Assembly (NCBI RefSeq): GCF_902809845.1
Contig: NZ_CADDWI010000013.1
Coordinates: forward strand, 620,001-684,000
Reading direction: 5' to 3'
Source: Chelativorans sp. Marseille-P2723
GTDB taxonomy: Bacteria > Pseudomonadota > Alphaproteobacteria > Rhizobiales > Rhizobiaceae
DNA length: 64,000 nt
A model generated the notes under the pieces. The model was not told the origin of the DNA. It made no database searches and saw only the letters and a program-made list of their open reading frames with translations. Every line of letters begins with the position of its first letter. The first letter of the stretch is position 1. Shown here piece after piece: positions 1-9,835 of this stretch. Made by a program: the position numbers and the translations under genes.

Positions 1-901
1 AAGCCAGGTGGCGAGCGCGGACCTCGCTTACATGCAGCTCTCTTGAGGCGCGGCGAAGATTGCGCGCCAGATGAAAGCCGACCCCGAGGGTAATGGCAAG
101 CGCCAGCCCCGCCCAGGGCGCAACCTGCCTTACAAGGCGCAAGCCCGGCCGGTCTGGTGTCCACGCGAAATATCCGATCGTCCGGCCATCTCGGGAAGCT
201 ATGCGTACACTGGCAGACGGTGGCTGGCCATGCCGTGCCGACACATATTCTATATCAGTCACGAGGGGTTGATGGGCGATTTCCTCCATGGTGGCCGGAT
301 CGATGAATTTCACCGCCACAAAAACCGCCTCTGAATTTTCGGGTACGGCAACGTTGTCGGTGTGGGAAAGAATGGGCTTGGCACTGACGATTGCAGGCCG
401 GGCGGCAATCTCGTAGACGTCGCTTGCAGCGATATCCAACCGGTTGGCAAGGCCGCGCCTGGCTAGCCGCTCCCGCAGCCTTGAGATAATCTCTTCGGCC
501 GCCTGCCGATCGTCGGTAAAGCGTGCCGGCGTGATCACTTTTCCGCCGATAGCCGCAAAAAACAGGTTCCCTTCCGAATCGCACACATAGATGCGGTCGT
601 AACCGAAAAAGCGCTGCATCCAGCTTCTGAAGTTTTCAGCAAGCCATGTTACATCGCCCGAGGCCGCATGAAGGACGGCCTCGTCCCATACACTGAAATT
701 CTCTTGCTGGTGAGGAATGTCGGTAAGCAGCCGCATAAGGCCATGCCGGACGAGGAACTTTTCCTTGGCGAGCGCCGCTTCATCCACCTTCAGTGCGGCA
801 AAGAGGACGAAGCCCGCAAAAAGCGCAACCGCAAGCGCGGAGAGCAGGCCAATGGCAAATGTTATCCGTGACGTAAGAGTACGGGAGGAAAAACAGCGCA
901 T
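1..901 (-). CDS. CHASE4-type membrane sensor protein, C-terminal part outside window
   Basis: The reading frame is open from an ATG at 901 to the left edge, so about 300 residues are visible and the rest lies outside. An N-terminal membrane segment (about residues 12-37) is followed by an extracytoplasmic domain of about 220 residues and a second membrane segment (about 258-279). The extracytoplasmic part has CHASE4 features, including the FSVWDEAV stretch after the first helix. CHASE4 domains are usually joined to GGDEF/EAL or histidine kinase modules, so this is probably a signalling enzyme, but no output domain is visible. An AAGG ribosome site lies about 9 bases before the ATG. Confidence 0.7.
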   Translation of the reverse strand, partial: MRCFSSRTLTSRITFAIGLLSALAVALFAGFVLFAALKVDEAALAKEKFLVRHGLMRLLTDIPHQQENFSVWDEAVLHAASGDVTWLAENFRSWMQRFFGYDRIYVCDSEGNLFFAAIGGKVITPARFTDDRQAAEEIISRLRERLARRGLANRLDIAASDVYEIAARPAIVSAKPILSHTDNVAVPENSEAVFVAVKFIDPATMEEIAHQPLVTDIEYVSARHGQPPSASVRIASRDGRTIGYFAWTPDRPGLRLVRQVAPWAGLALAITLGVGFHLARNLRRASRELHVSEVRARHLA

Positions 902-1041
902 AAAGAAATACCTTAAAAATATGCGCGCGTTTTAACTGATCTCCTTTGACAATTTAAGCAAATAATTTCCTGGATGGCTGCGTCCCGTCTTTCGCGCACC
1001 GGTGGGACAGGCAGATATTTATGACCTACTGAAGGCCCGCG

Positions 1042-2331
1042 TTAATCTGGAATGGTTCCGTTCTCTGCAAGAACCTCACCCACCAGGTAGAGCGAGCCGC
1101 CGATCAGGATCCGCGGCGGAACATCCTCGCTCCAGGTAGTGGCAAGGAGCTGCAAGGCATTGGAGACGGAATGGACCGGCTCGGCGGAAAGTCCGGCTTC
1201 GAGCGCACGCGCGGCGAGCTCAACATTTGGCACCCCGGCATCGCTATTTTTAACGGGAACGGTGTAAACATGCCTTGCTATCCCCTCAAAAGCGCGGAAA
1301 TAGCCAGTTTGGTCCTTCGTGTTGAGCATGCCGGAAATGAGGAAGAGGGGTCGTGGGTGCTTCTCCTCAGCTTCAGCAAGCGCTTCGGCGACGGCCGCGC
1401 CTGCGGCGGGATTATGGCCACCGTCCACCCAGATCTCCGCTCCTTCGGGCGCAAGAGCTACCAGGTGCCCGTCAGGCAGGCTCTGCATGCGGCCTGGCCA
1501 GTTCACCTGCATCATGGCCGCTTCCGCCGCGCTGTCGTTAACGGGGAAGCCGGCTGCCTTTACCGCAGCGATCGCGGCGGCAGCATTGGCAATCTGGTGT
1601 CGCCCAAAAAGGCGCGGGAGCGGCAGGTCCAGAAGGCCGTCCTCATCCTGGTAGACGAGACGGCCGTTTTCCTCCATTGCGATGAAATCCTCGCCATAGA
1701 CCTTAATGGGGGAGCCGAGCCGGATTGCCGTGTCCACGAGCACATCGCGCCCCGCCTCCCACTCCTGCTGCCCCACTATCACCGGCGCTCCGGCTTTTAT
1801 GATGCCCGCCTTCTCTGCGGCGATCAGTTCCACGCGATCACCGAGATAAGCCTCATGGTCGAGAGAAATCGGCATGATCAGGCTTACCGCCGGGCAAGGG
1901 AGTACATTGGTCGCGTCAAAGCGCCCGCCAAGGCCCACCTCCACGATGGCCGCATCCGCCGGATGCTCCGAGAAGAGCAGGAACATGACGGCTGTCAGTA
2001 TCTCGAAAACGGTGATCTGCTGACCCTCATTGGCTTCGGCAGCACGTTCGACCGCTGCGGCAAGAACGGCATCCTCGACCAGCCGCCCACCGCCCCTTGC
2101 CGCCATCCTGTAGCGCTCGTGCCAGCGCACAAGGTGGGGGGAGGTATGGACATGGACGGCCTTCCCGGATGCCTCTAGCAGTGCGCGCGTGAAGGCGGCG
2201 GCGGAGCCCTTGCCGTTCGTGCCGGCAATGTGGATGACCGGCGGCATCTTCAGATGCGGATTGCCAAGGCGCTCAAGCAGCCGCTTGATCCGATCAAGGG
2301 AAAGATCGAATCCCTTGGGGTGGAGCGACAT
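1042..2331 (-). CDS. folC: Bifunctional folylpolyglutamate synthase / dihydrofolate synthase
   Basis: This is a Mur-ligase-type ATP-dependent enzyme that adds glutamate to dihydropteroate and folates in the cytoplasm. The P-loop GTNGKGS is at residues 37-43, the family HPKGFDLSLDRI block is near the N terminus, and an acidic DGGHNPAA motif lies in the C-terminal domain. The length of 429 residues is slightly short: relatives often carry 15-20 more N-terminal residues. The frame is open upstream of 2331 as far as the accD stop, but I see no good ATG or GTG there. It is the last gene of the trpF-trpB-cutA-trpA-accD-folC run, 62 bases after accD. Confidence 0.95.
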   Translation of the reverse strand: MSLHPKGFDLSLDRIKRLLERLGNPHLKMPPVIHIAGTNGKGSAAAFTRALLEASGKAVHVHTSPHLVRWHERYRMAARGGGRLVEDAVLAAAVERAAEANEGQQITVFEILTAVMFLLFSEHPADAAIVEVGLGGRFDATNVLPCPAVSLIMPISLDHEAYLGDRVELIAAEKAGIIKAGAPVIVGQQEWEAGRDVLVDTAIRLGSPIKVYGEDFIAMEENGRLVYQDEDGLLDLPLPRLFGRHQIANAAAAIAAVKAAGFPVNDSAAEAAMMQVNWPGRMQSLPDGHLVALAPEGAEIWVDGGHNPAAGAAVAEALAEAEEKHPRPLFLISGMLNTKDQTGYFRAFEGIARHVYTVPVKNSDAGVPNVELAARALEAGLSAEPVHSVSNALQLLATTWSEDVPPRILIGGSLYLVGEVLAENGTIPD

Positions 2332-2393
2332 CAGCCGCTCGATGGCGCGTTCGGCGGTAGACAGAACGGTTATGGCGAGCTCTCCGGTAAGGC

Positions 2394-3332
2394 TTATGCC
2401 TGCGCGGGCTCGGCGATCCCCGCCGGCTCGGCTGACGCGGGTATTTCCTCGGAAAATGCTTCCTCTTGTTCAGGTGCGGTTTCCGGCACCTTCATCAGGA
2501 TCTTCAGCAGGCGGGCAATTGTCGCTTTCAGTTCCAGCCGCGAGACCACCATGTCGACCATGCCGTGCTCCTTCAGGTATTCGGCTCGCTGGAACCCTTC
2601 GGGCAACTTCTCGCGAATGGTCTGTTCGATGACACGCGGCCCCGCAAAGCCAATCAGCGCCCCGGGCTCTGCGATATGCACGTCGCCCAGCATGGCATAG
2701 GACGCCGTCACGCCTCCGGTTGTCGGATTGGTGAGGACGACAATATAGGGCAGCCCGGCCTCCTTCAGCCGGTCGACGGCGACAATGGTGCGCGGAAGCT
2801 GCATCAGCGACAGGATGCCTTCCTGCATGCGCGCCCCACCGGAAGCTGCGAATAGGACCACCGGAAGCCGCCGCTCGATGGCCGTTTCAAAGCCCTTGAT
2901 GATCGCTTCGCCTGCCGCCATTCCCAGAGAGCCGCCCATGAAGGCGAAATCCTGCACCGTGGCTAGGATCTCCATTCCTTCGATCCGGCCGATGGCGTTG
3001 AGGATGGCATCGTCAAGACCGGTCTTCGCCTTGGCATCGCGCAGCCGGTCCGTGTACCGTCGTTCGTCGCGGAACTTCAGCGGATCCAGCACAACCTTGG
3101 TGTTCTCAAGCGTCTCGTATTGGCCGTCGTCGAAAAAGAACTTCAGCCTGTCCTTCGCCGCAATTTTCATATGATAGCCGGATGATGGAATAACCCACTG
3201 GTTCTCCTCCAGATCCTTGTGGAAGACCATCGCGCCGGTTTCCGGACATTTGATCCAGAGATTCTCCGGCATCTCGCGGCGACCGAGCATGGAATTGATC
3301 TTCGGCCGGACGTAATTGGTGATCCAGTTCAT
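2394..3332 (-). CDS. accD: Acetyl-CoA carboxylase carboxyltransferase subunit beta
   Basis: This is the beta subunit of the carboxyltransferase that makes malonyl-CoA for fatty acid synthesis, working with AccA. The protein is 312 residues with the crotonase-like core [11 protein letters not shown] and a glycine-rich TTGGVTAS segment. The N-terminal zinc ribbon of E. coli AccD (two CxxC pairs) is degenerate: only one cysteine remains, in KCPETG, as in rhizobial homologs I recall. The C-terminal tail is rich in Ala, Glu and Pro. It lies downstream of trpA with a 54-base gap in the same direction, a link between trp and acc genes familiar in alphaproteobacteria. Confidence 0.96.
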   Translation of the reverse strand: MNWITNYVRPKINSMLGRREMPENLWIKCPETGAMVFHKDLEENQWVIPSSGYHMKIAAKDRLKFFFDDGQYETLENTKVVLDPLKFRDERRYTDRLRDAKAKTGLDDAILNAIGRIEGMEILATVQDFAFMGGSLGMAAGEAIIKGFETAIERRLPVVLFAASGGARMQEGILSLMQLPRTIVAVDRLKEAGLPYIVVLTNPTTGGVTASYAMLGDVHIAEPGALIGFAGPRVIEQTIREKLPEGFQRAEYLKEHGMVDMVVSRLELKATIARLLKILMKVPETAPEQEEAFSEEIPASAEPAGIAEPAQA

Positions 3333-3386
3333 GAATCAGACCCTTTCAAAAATCCTCCGCGCCAGAATAGCGGCAGAAATTGTCGC

Positions 3387-4232
3387 TTATTCGGCAGCGG
3401 CAGAAACGCGCGCTTGGCGCACACCTTGTGCCAGGCCCTGCACGAATTGCTTTGCGGCCTGCACGGCATCGCCCCCCGGCTCGCCATCGGCACCGAAGGT
3501 TGCGGCGATGGTATTGACGAGAGCGGTGCCGACCACCACTCCATCCGCGGCGGCGGCGATGGCCCGCGCCTGCTCGGCCGACTTTACTCCAAAGCCGACG
3601 CAGACCGGCAGGTCCGTATGTGCCTTGATGCGGGCGACTGCCTCGGCCACCTTGCTTGTGTCGGGCAGCGCCGAGCCGGTGATGCCGGTCATTGACACAT
3701 AATAGACGAAGCCGGATGTGTTCTTCAGCACCTTTTGCAGGCGCGCGTCATCGGTCGTAGGGGTGGCCAGCCTGATGAAGTTGATGCCCGCCTCCAGCGC
3801 CGGGATACACAACTCCGCATCCATCTCCGGAGGCAGGTCGACGACGATCAGCCCATCGATACCAGCCGCCTTTGCATCGGCGAGGAAACGTTGCACGCCA
3901 TAGATATATATTGGGTTGTAATACCCCATCATTACGATGGGCGTGGTATTGTCTTCCTTGCGGAAGCTTTCCGCCATCTGCAGTGTGCGCGCAAGCGTCT
4001 GACCGGCCTTTAACGACCTGAGACCTGCGGCCTGGATAGACGGGCCATCGGCCATCGGGTCGGAGAAAGGCATGCCGAGCTCAATGATATCGGCGCCGGC
4101 GCCGGGCAGCGCCTTCATGATCGAGAGCGAGGTTTCGTAGTCAGGATCACCGCCCATGAAATAGGTGACAAGTGCCGGGCGGTTCTCGTCCCTGAGCCGG
4201 GCAAACAGCCTGTCGATACGGGTCGTGGTCAT
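3387..4232 (-). CDS. trpA: Tryptophan synthase alpha chain
   Basis: TrpA cleaves indole-3-glycerol phosphate to indole and glyceraldehyde 3-phosphate and passes indole to TrpB. The TIM barrel includes the catalytic pair Glu51 and Asp62 in the block [15 protein letters not shown]. The start at 4232 is preferred over an in-frame ATG at 4262: a GAGGGAG ribosome site sits 5 bases before it, and its ATGA overlaps the cutA stop by 4 bases, which implies translational coupling. The length of 281 residues is a little above the usual 265-275. Confidence 0.96.
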   Translation of the reverse strand: MTTTRIDRLFARLRDENRPALVTYFMGGDPDYETSLSIMKALPGAGADIIELGMPFSDPMADGPSIQAAGLRSLKAGQTLARTLQMAESFRKEDNTTPIVMMGYYNPIYIYGVQRFLADAKAAGIDGLIVVDLPPEMDAELCIPALEAGINFIRLATPTTDDARLQKVLKNTSGFVYYVSMTGITGSALPDTSKVAEAVARIKAHTDLPVCVGFGVKSAEQARAIAAAADGVVVGTALVNTIAATFGADGEPGGDAVQAAKQFVQGLAQGVRQARVSAAAE

Positions 4233-4555
4233 GCGGGCTCCCTCGTCTCCTTGCGCAGCCAATCCGCATAGGCCCGATCGACATGGCTTATCTCCGCCGC
4301 CACGATCGCGGGCACCTCATAGGGGTGAAGCGCGCGCACCGCGTCGCACACCGCCTGGAAATGCTCCGTACGGGTCTTGAGCAGGAGAGTTACCTCTTCG
4401 GCTGTTTCCACCGCCCCCTGCCAGTGGTACCGGCTGGTTATCGGGCCGGAAATATTTGCGCAGGCCGCAAGTCTTTCGCTGATCATTTCAGCGGCGATTC
4501 TGTCAGCCGTGTTCCGGTCGGGGCAGGTCACCGCGATTTCGATGAAACGTGCCAT
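4229..4555 (-). CDS. cutA: CutA-like divalent-cation tolerance protein
   Basis: A 108-residue protein of the CutA1 family, small trimeric ferredoxin-like-fold proteins linked to copper tolerance whose biochemical role is unsettled. Family features are the ITSRYHW block after the first third, the LLLKTR strand and the [10 protein letters not shown] stretch. It lies between trpB and trpA: its ATG overlaps the trpB stop by one base (TGATG) and its stop overlaps the trpA ATG (ATGA). It is therefore almost certainly co-translated with tryptophan synthase, which is an odd place for it since trpB and trpA are usually adjacent. Confidence 0.9.
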   Translation of the reverse strand: MARFIEIAVTCPDRNTADRIAAEMISERLAACANISGPITSRYHWQGAVETAEEVTLLLKTRTEHFQAVCDAVRALHPYEVPAIVAAEISHVDRAYADWLRKETREPA

Positions 4556-5775
4556 CAGATCTCCATCCCAAGATACCCGGCCACGGAGTAGATGTCCTTG
4601 TCGCCACGGCCGGAAAGATTGACGAGGATGATCTGGTCGCGGCTCATCTTCGGCGCGCGCTTGATCACCTCGGCTATGGCATGGGAGGGTTCCAGCGCCG
4701 GGATAATGCCTTCAAGCCTTGTGAGAAGCTGGAAAGCTTCCAGCGCCTCGTCGTCACGGATCGCCACATACTCCACCCGGCCACTGTCCTTGAGCCAGGC
4801 ATGCTCGGGTCCGATACCGGGATAGTCGAGTCCGGCCGAGATCGAATGCCCTTCCTTGATTTGCCCATCTGCATCCTGCAGCAGATAGGTGCGGTTGCCG
4901 TGCAGGACGCCGGCCCTGCCCGCCGACATCGATGCGCAATGCTCATCGCCCTCAAGCCCCTTGCCGCCCGCCTCGACGCCGACAATCGCCACCTGCCTGT
5001 CGTCGAGAAACGGATGGAAAAGGCCCATCGCGTTCGAGCCGCCGCCCACGGCAGCCACCAGCATATCCGGCAAGCGGCCTTCTGCCTTCAGGATCTGTTC
5101 TTTCGCTTCCTGGCCGATCACCGACTGAAGCTCGCGCACCAGTTCCGGATAGGGGTGAGGTCCAGCTACGGTGCCGATCAGATAATAGGTTTCCTCGACA
5201 TTCGTCACCCAATCGCGCAGCGCCTCGTTCATGGCGTCCTTGAGCGTGCCGTTGCCCGAGCTTACAGGGTGCACCTCCGCGCCCAGGAGGCGCATGCGGA
5301 AGACGTTTGGCTGCTGCCGCTCAACATCGGTCGCGCCCATATAGATGACGCAGCGCATGCCAAACCGGGCAGCGACCGTGGCTGTCGCAACGCCATGCTG
5401 GCCGGCCCCGGTCTCGGCGATGATACGCTCCTTGCCCATGCGCCTTGCAAGCAGGATTTGCCCTACGCAGTTGTTGATCTTGTGCGAGCCGGTGTGGTTC
5501 AGCTCTTCGCGCTTGAAGTAGATTTTTGCGCCGCCGAGATGCTCCGTCAGCCGCTCTGCAAAATAGAGTGGCGACGGCCGCCCCACATAGTGCGCGCCAA
5601 GCTGCCTCACTTCCTCCCGGAAAGCAGGATCAGCCTTCGCCGCATTCCAGTGCGTTTCAAGGTTGAGGATCAGCGGCATCAGCGTTTCGGCGACGAAACG
5701 TCCCCCGAAAATTCCGAACATCCCCGCCTCGTCCGGACCGCTCCGGAACGTGTTCGCTGATACCGTATCACTCAT
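4555..5775 (-). CDS. trpB: Tryptophan synthase beta chain
   Basis: This PLP enzyme condenses indole with serine to give tryptophan, in an alpha2-beta2 complex with TrpA. The PLP lysine is Lys99 in HTGSHKINN; the phosphate-binding loop GGGSNAMG and the C-terminal NLSGRGDKD motif are present. The length of 406 residues is typical of TrpB1. Its ATG overlaps the trpF stop by 4 bases and its stop overlaps the cutA start. Confidence 0.98.
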   Translation of the reverse strand: MSDTVSANTFRSGPDEAGMFGIFGGRFVAETLMPLILNLETHWNAAKADPAFREEVRQLGAHYVGRPSPLYFAERLTEHLGGAKIYFKREELNHTGSHKINNCVGQILLARRMGKERIIAETGAGQHGVATATVAARFGMRCVIYMGATDVERQQPNVFRMRLLGAEVHPVSSGNGTLKDAMNEALRDWVTNVEETYYLIGTVAGPHPYPELVRELQSVIGQEAKEQILKAEGRLPDMLVAAVGGGSNAMGLFHPFLDDRQVAIVGVEAGGKGLEGDEHCASMSAGRAGVLHGNRTYLLQDADGQIKEGHSISAGLDYPGIGPEHAWLKDSGRVEYVAIRDDEALEAFQLLTRLEGIIPALEPSHAIAEVIKRAPKMSRDQIILVNLSGRGDKDIYSVAGYLGMEI

Positions 5776-6446
5776 GGAGTCTCTCCGTTGTCTCGGACAG
5801 CTGAACGCGCTGCGCGCACAGCGGCAAAGAAGGCCCTGATCATATCCGGGTCCTTCCTGCCCGGCCCGCTTTCGACGCCCGAGGAGATATCGATGCCACG
5901 TGGCTGCGCAAGCCGCAGCGCCGTGGCGATATTGCCCGCGTCAAGACCGCCGGAAAGCATGTAATCCACATCCGCGTCAAGGGCTGCAAGCAAGGACCAG
6001 TCGAAAGGAACCCCATTGCCTCCGGGAAGCAGCGCCCCTGCGGGCGGCTTGGCGTCGAGCAGGAAGCGGTCGGCCACGCCCCGATATTCGTCAAGTCTTG
6101 CAAGGTCCTCCGCTTCGCGGATGGAAAGCGCCTTCATCACCGGAAGGCCATAGCGCGCCTTCGCTTCCGCTACGCGCGCAGGGCTTTCCTGCCCGTGGAA
6201 TTGCAGCAGGTCGGGCTGCATCGTCTCGACAATGCGGTCGAGCATGGGGTCTGCGGCATCGACGGTGACCGCGACGGCTGTGGCTTTGCTGATAGCGTTG
6301 CGGCGGAGGCGGCCGGCCTCGTCCGGCGTCACGTGACGGGGGCTCTTCTCGAAGAAGATAAAACCGATATGGCTCGCCCCGCCATCAAGGGCGGCGGCGA
6401 TGGCCTCGTCGGTCTTCAGCCCGCAGATCTTGATATCGAGTTTCAT
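5772..6446 (-). CDS. trpF: Phosphoribosylanthranilate isomerase
   Basis: This TIM-barrel enzyme isomerises N-(5-phosphoribosyl)anthranilate to its ribulose form. The diagnostic N-terminal KICGLKT carries the catalytic cysteine at residue 8; SGGLDAGN and a [10 protein letters not shown] phosphate-binding segment are near the C terminus. I chose the ATG at 6446 (224 residues) because homologs begin at this MKLDIKICG block. An in-frame ATG at 6506 would add 20 unlike residues and run over a TATATA-rich stretch that could be a promoter. The ribosome site is weak, so the start is less certain than the function. Confidence 0.93.
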   Translation of the reverse strand: MKLDIKICGLKTDEAIAAALDGGASHIGFIFFEKSPRHVTPDEAGRLRRNAISKATAVAVTVDAADPMLDRIVETMQPDLLQFHGQESPARVAEAKARYGLPVMKALSIREAEDLARLDEYRGVADRFLLDAKPPAGALLPGGNGVPFDWSLLAALDADVDYMLSGGLDAGNIATALRLAQPRGIDISSGVESGPGRKDPDMIRAFFAAVRAARSAVRDNGETP

Positions 6447-6509
6447 GGCGGTGGAAGTGGCATGAAACGCTGAGGAAGTCGAGGATATATAAGGCGCTCG
6501 CGCCATAGC

Positions 6510-7265
6510 CTATTCGAACCTGATTGCCTGCAATGCTGTTCCATTGGCCTTCAGCCATGCCTTACAGCGGGAAGTGTCGGGGCAGAGTTCCTCGCATAAC
6601 TTCCAGAAGCGCGGACCGTGATTCATCTCCCTCAGATGGGCTACCTCGTGTGCCACCAGATAGTCGATGACTGCCGGAGGCGCCATCATGATGCGCCATG
6701 AGAAGGAGAGCACGCCGTCGCTGGTGCAGGAGCCCCAGCGGCTCGTTGTGTCCCGGTAGCGGATGGCACGGGCAGGCCTGCCGACCTTCATCGTATGCTT
6801 GGCGACCAGTGCCTCGATGTCCCGGCGGGCTTCGCGCTTGAGGAAATCTTTGACACGCCGAGGCAGGTGCTGCCGCTCGCCATTAACAATAAGCAACGGC
6901 TGACCGTCCTCGCCGGTGGCAGCTCTGGCGGTGCCGCGGGCGCCCTGCTCATGTACGATAAGATGCGGAATGCCGCGTATCGGTATCCTGGCCCCAGGGC
7001 GCACAAGCGCTTCGGCGGGAAGCTCCTTCAGCCTCTCTTCAAGCCAGCCGCGGTGACGCTCCAGAAAACGGTCCACCTCGCTGGGCGGAACTCCCGGCGG
7101 CACGGTGAGCCGAAGACCAACGCCACCCGGTGCAATGCGCAGCGTCAAGCGACGGGCGCGATCATTCTCAACCACCCTCAGCGGCAGCTCGCGCCCGGCT
7201 ACGCAATGGAGACGCTCGACGTGTCCGGCTTTGGAGGGCGCTTTGTTGAGCAGACGGCGCAGCAT
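6510..7265 (-). CDS. YgjP-like zinc metallopeptidase domain protein (DUF45)
   Basis: The 251-residue protein belongs to the YgjP/DUF45 group of gluzincin-like metallopeptidases. The zinc motif HEVAH is followed by NHGPRFW, where a third ligand is expected, and the preceding RYRDTTSRWGSCTSDG block is characteristic. Substrates of this family are unknown to me. It precedes trpF by 63 bases on the same strand and may share a transcript with it, although a possible promoter lies in between. Confidence 0.85.
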   Translation of the reverse strand: MLRRLLNKAPSKAGHVERLHCVAGRELPLRVVENDRARRLTLRIAPGGVGLRLTVPPGVPPSEVDRFLERHRGWLEERLKELPAEALVRPGARIPIRGIPHLIVHEQGARGTARAATGEDGQPLLIVNGERQHLPRRVKDFLKREARRDIEALVAKHTMKVGRPARAIRYRDTTSRWGSCTSDGVLSFSWRIMMAPPAVIDYLVAHEVAHLREMNHGPRFWKLCEELCPDTSRCKAWLKANGTALQAIRFE

Positions 7266-7321
7266 GTCGATAAGACTAGACGATTCGAGATGACACAGGG
7301 ATAGCGCCTGCCTCGCCTATG

Positions 7322-7350
7322 TAAAAACGGCGCCAGAAGGCGGCGCCGTT
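7322..7350 (-). terminator. Rho-independent terminator after the DUF2852 gene
   Basis: A perfect 9-bp inverted repeat (AACGGCGCC / GGCGCCGTT) with a 7-base loop is followed, on the minus strand, by five T residues. It lies 27 bases past the stop of the gene ending at 7377 and separates it from the metallopeptidase gene. Confidence 0.85.
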
Positions 7351-7376
7351 CAAGAAGCAAGCGGAGTGCTCCGCGG

Positions 7377-7793
7377 CTACTTCTGCGCTTCCGTCACTTC
7401 GTTGGTAGGGGTGCGATTGTCTCGCTCCCGCATGAAGCGGTCGAACTCCTCCTGATCCTTGGCACGGCGCAATTCGCGCACATACTCGTCAAACTCGTCA
7501 CGCATGACGTCGAGTTTGCGGCGCTCTTCGGCCAGACGCTGAAGCTCCTTCTCCCGCCATTCGTCGAAGGCGATATTGCCGGTGCGCAAATGGGCGCGGC
7601 CAGCCCGGCGGCAATTGGCAAACATGCCATCCGTTGCACGGTTCACCTCGTGCTTGAAGCTGCCGAGACGGTCACCCCAAAGAATATAGGCAAGCATGGC
7701 AAGGCCAAGCGGCCAGAAAACCATGAAGCCGATCACCATCAGAGCGATCGTCGCCGGTGTCCAGGCCGGGCGGATCAATGCAGATTGGGTCAT
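7377..7793 (-). CDS. DUF2852 small membrane protein
   Basis: A 138-residue protein with one strong hydrophobic segment near residues 12-40 (TIALMVIGFMVFWPLGLA within it), then a charged, probably coiled-coil region (about residues 75-130) rich in Arg and Glu, including EWREKELQRLAEERRK. This is the DUF2852 pattern, common in Rhizobiales and of unknown function. The start at 7793 has AAGGA 10 bases upstream; an ATG at 7826 is less likely. It appears monocistronic with its own terminator. Confidence 0.8.
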   Translation of the reverse strand: MTQSALIRPAWTPATIALMVIGFMVFWPLGLAMLAYILWGDRLGSFKHEVNRATDGMFANCRRAGRAHLRTGNIAFDEWREKELQRLAEERRKLDVMRDEFDEYVRELRRAKDQEEFDRFMRERDNRTPTNEVTEAQK

Positions 7794-7891
7794 CGTCACC
7801 AGTTCCTTTTCGCGGGGGTTGTACAAAGGAGATGGGATGATGAAAAATTGCTTTCAAGATTTTCCGCGCAAAAAATGCGACTCGATCCGCC

Positions 7892-8665
7892 TCAACGAGC
7901 GCGCTCGACCAGCGCCGAGGCGAACCGCAACATCATGTCGATATCCTGCGGCCGCGACAGACGATGGTCGCCGTCGCGCACGAGCGACAGGGTCACATCG
8001 TCGGTAGGCATATGCTCCATGAGGCGCAGCGCGTGAGCATAGGGGACGTCTGGGTCGGCCATTCCTTGCAGGATGTGGACCGGGCAGTGGGTGTCGATGA
8101 TGCCGTCGAGCACGCGGTTCGCGCGGCCGTCCTCCAAAAGCTTTTTTGTATAGATGTTCGGCTCTGGAGAGTAGTCGGACGGCTCCTCGAAATATCCCTG
8201 CTCGTCCATGGCGCGACGCTGCGCTTCGCCCAATTCGGGCTCGATGAGTTCCAGCGTGAAATCCGGCGCCGGGGCAAGCAGCAGCAGCCCGCCTATGCGC
8301 TCGCCCTCTCCGGCCTTATGGAGTTCCTGCACCATGCGCAATGCGATCCACGCTCCCATGGAGGAGCCGACGAGGATTTGCTTGCCCTCGGTGAAATGGC
8401 GGAAAACAGCAAGGCTTTCGGCAAGCCAGCGCGAGATGGTGCCTTCCATGAAGTCACCGCCGGACTCTCCATGGCCGGAATAGTCATGACGCGTTACGGA
8501 CAGGCCCAGCTCCGCACCCCATGAATCGAGCGCCACCGCCTTGGTGCCCATCATGTCGGAGCGGTAGCCGCCGAGCCATGCCAGGCCCGGTGCACGTCCC
8601 CGTCTGTGGCGCACGGCTATGGACGCGCCTTCCACTTCGATCCGGGTGGGTTTGACCTGATCCAT
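7892..8665 (-). CDS. Alpha/beta hydrolase, ABHD10/thioesterase-like
   Basis: This 257-residue protein has the alpha/beta hydrolase layout: oxyanion strand LAWLGGYRSDMMGTKA, nucleophile elbow GSSMG, an acid in the GMADPDVPY segment and His in DGDHRLS near the C terminus. The pattern resembles the ABHD10/palmitoyl-thioesterase-like group, so an esterase or thioesterase activity is expected, with substrate unknown. The ATG at 8665 has GGGGAG upstream. It is divergent from infC. Confidence 0.82.
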   Translation of the reverse strand: MDQVKPTRIEVEGASIAVRHRRGRAPGLAWLGGYRSDMMGTKAVALDSWGAELGLSVTRHDYSGHGESGGDFMEGTISRWLAESLAVFRHFTEGKQILVGSSMGAWIALRMVQELHKAGEGERIGGLLLLAPAPDFTLELIEPELGEAQRRAMDEQGYFEEPSDYSPEPNIYTKKLLEDGRANRVLDGIIDTHCPVHILQGMADPDVPYAHALRLMEHMPTDDVTLSLVRDGDHRLSRPQDIDMMLRFASALVERAR

Positions 8666-8836
8666 GAAAACTCCCCGCTGTCCTGGTTGACGGCGATGAC
8701 AATTGGCGGAACCCGTTCCGGTTCCGCGTGATTCTTCCATCGGGTTATGCTATTGACACATGGGCGGGCAAGCCAACATAGCCAACTGCCCTCTTTAAAA
8801 TCTGCCAATCCTGTCAACAACTGGGAGATAACGACC

Positions 8837-9373
8837 ATTCGCAGACCATTCAAAGCACCGCCGACCGTCAAGGAAGGCCCCCGAGCCAATCGGGATATTC
8901 GGGTTCCCCGTGTCCAGCTTATCGACGACGAAGGTAACAACCGCGGCGCCGTTTCCATCGAAGAGGCTTTAAGCCTCGCCGAAGAGGCGGGACTTGATCT
9001 TGTCGAGGTTTCGCCGAACGCCAATCCGCCTGTCTGCAAGATCACCGATCTTGGCAAGCTCAAATATATGAGCCAGAAGAAGGCTGCCGAAGCTCGCAAG
9101 AAGCAGAAGACCATCGAGATCAAAGAGATCAAGATGCGGCCAAACATCGACTCTCACGATTATGAGACGAAGATGAAGGCTGTCCGCCGCTTCTTCGACG
9201 AAGGGGATAAGGTGAAGGTGACGCTGCGCTTCCGCGGCCGTGAAATGGCGCATCTGGAACTGGGGATGAAGCTTCTGAACCGCGTCCGCGAGGATGTAGA
9301 GGGCATTGCCAAGGTGGAAGCTGAACCCAAGCTGGAAGGCCGCCAGATGATGATGGTGCTTGCTCCCCGATAG
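8837..9373 (+). CDS. infC: Translation initiation factor IF-3 (ATT start codon)
   Basis: IF-3 binds the 30S subunit, keeps it apart from 50S and checks start-codon choice. The 178-residue product has the N-terminal [15 protein letters not shown] block and the C-terminal domain ([18 protein letters not shown]). The conserved N terminus (M)RRPFKAPP begins exactly at an ATT at 8837, with GGGAG ending 9 bases upstream; the only in-frame ATG (8747) would add 30 unrelated residues. A non-AUG start is the classical basis of infC autoregulation, since IF-3 discriminates against it. rpmI and rplT follow. Confidence 0.96.
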   Translation: MRRPFKAPPTVKEGPRANRDIRVPRVQLIDDEGNNRGAVSIEEALSLAEEAGLDLVEVSPNANPPVCKITDLGKLKYMSQKKAAEARKKQKTIEIKEIKMRPNIDSHDYETKMKAVRRFFDEGDKVKVTLRFRGREMAHLELGMKLLNRVREDVEGIAKVEAEPKLEGRQMMMVLAPR

Positions 9374-9599
9374 GCCTTGCGGTCCGGGCACCGGTTCTGG
9401 TGCCTGGCCACGCGATCGCAGCATCGGATGCTGCTTCACAAAGCGCAAACTGTTCTGTTGCACTTTTTCCCGCGCGCCGCTATGAAGGCGGCGTTTCGCG
9501 AGCCGTCCGGCAGGGCATGCCGTGGCGGCTCTGAATGCTTACGGGCCTTGAAAACCCGTCAGAAAAGGCGCCTTTGCGCCCACAATTTGGAGAAGCAAA

Positions 9600-9800
9600 A
9601 TGCCCAAGATGAAGACCAAGTCGGCTGCCAAGAAGCGGTTCAAGGTCACGGCCACCGGAAAGGTGAAGGTGCAGGCCGCAGGCAAGCGCCACGGCATGAT
9701 CAAACGTTCCAACAAGTTCATCCGCGATGCGCGGGGTACGATGGTGCTTTCCGATCCCGATACGAAGATCGTGAAGCAGTTCATGCCCTACAGCTTCTGA
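9600..9800 (+). CDS. rpmI: 50S ribosomal protein L35
   Basis: The 66-residue basic protein starts [16 protein letters not shown] and ends near MPYSF, the full-length L35 pattern. It binds 23S rRNA in the large subunit. A GGAGA ribosome site precedes the ATG. It is 226 bases after infC and 35 bases before rplT; that gap holds an inverted repeat (GGCACC / GGTGCC, about 9394-9411) without a T tract, and otherwise nothing I can name. Confidence 0.97.
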   Translation: MPKMKTKSAAKKRFKVTATGKVKVQAAGKRHGMIKRSNKFIRDARGTMVLSDPDTKIVKQFMPYSF

Positions 9801-9835
9801 TCACGGATAGGAACGGCTTTTAAGGAGATCATGTC

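Noticed and set aside
9394-9411. GGCACC/GGTGCC hairpin between infC and rpmI
   Set aside because: Short stem without a T tract; not enough for a terminator or a ribosomal-protein leader call.
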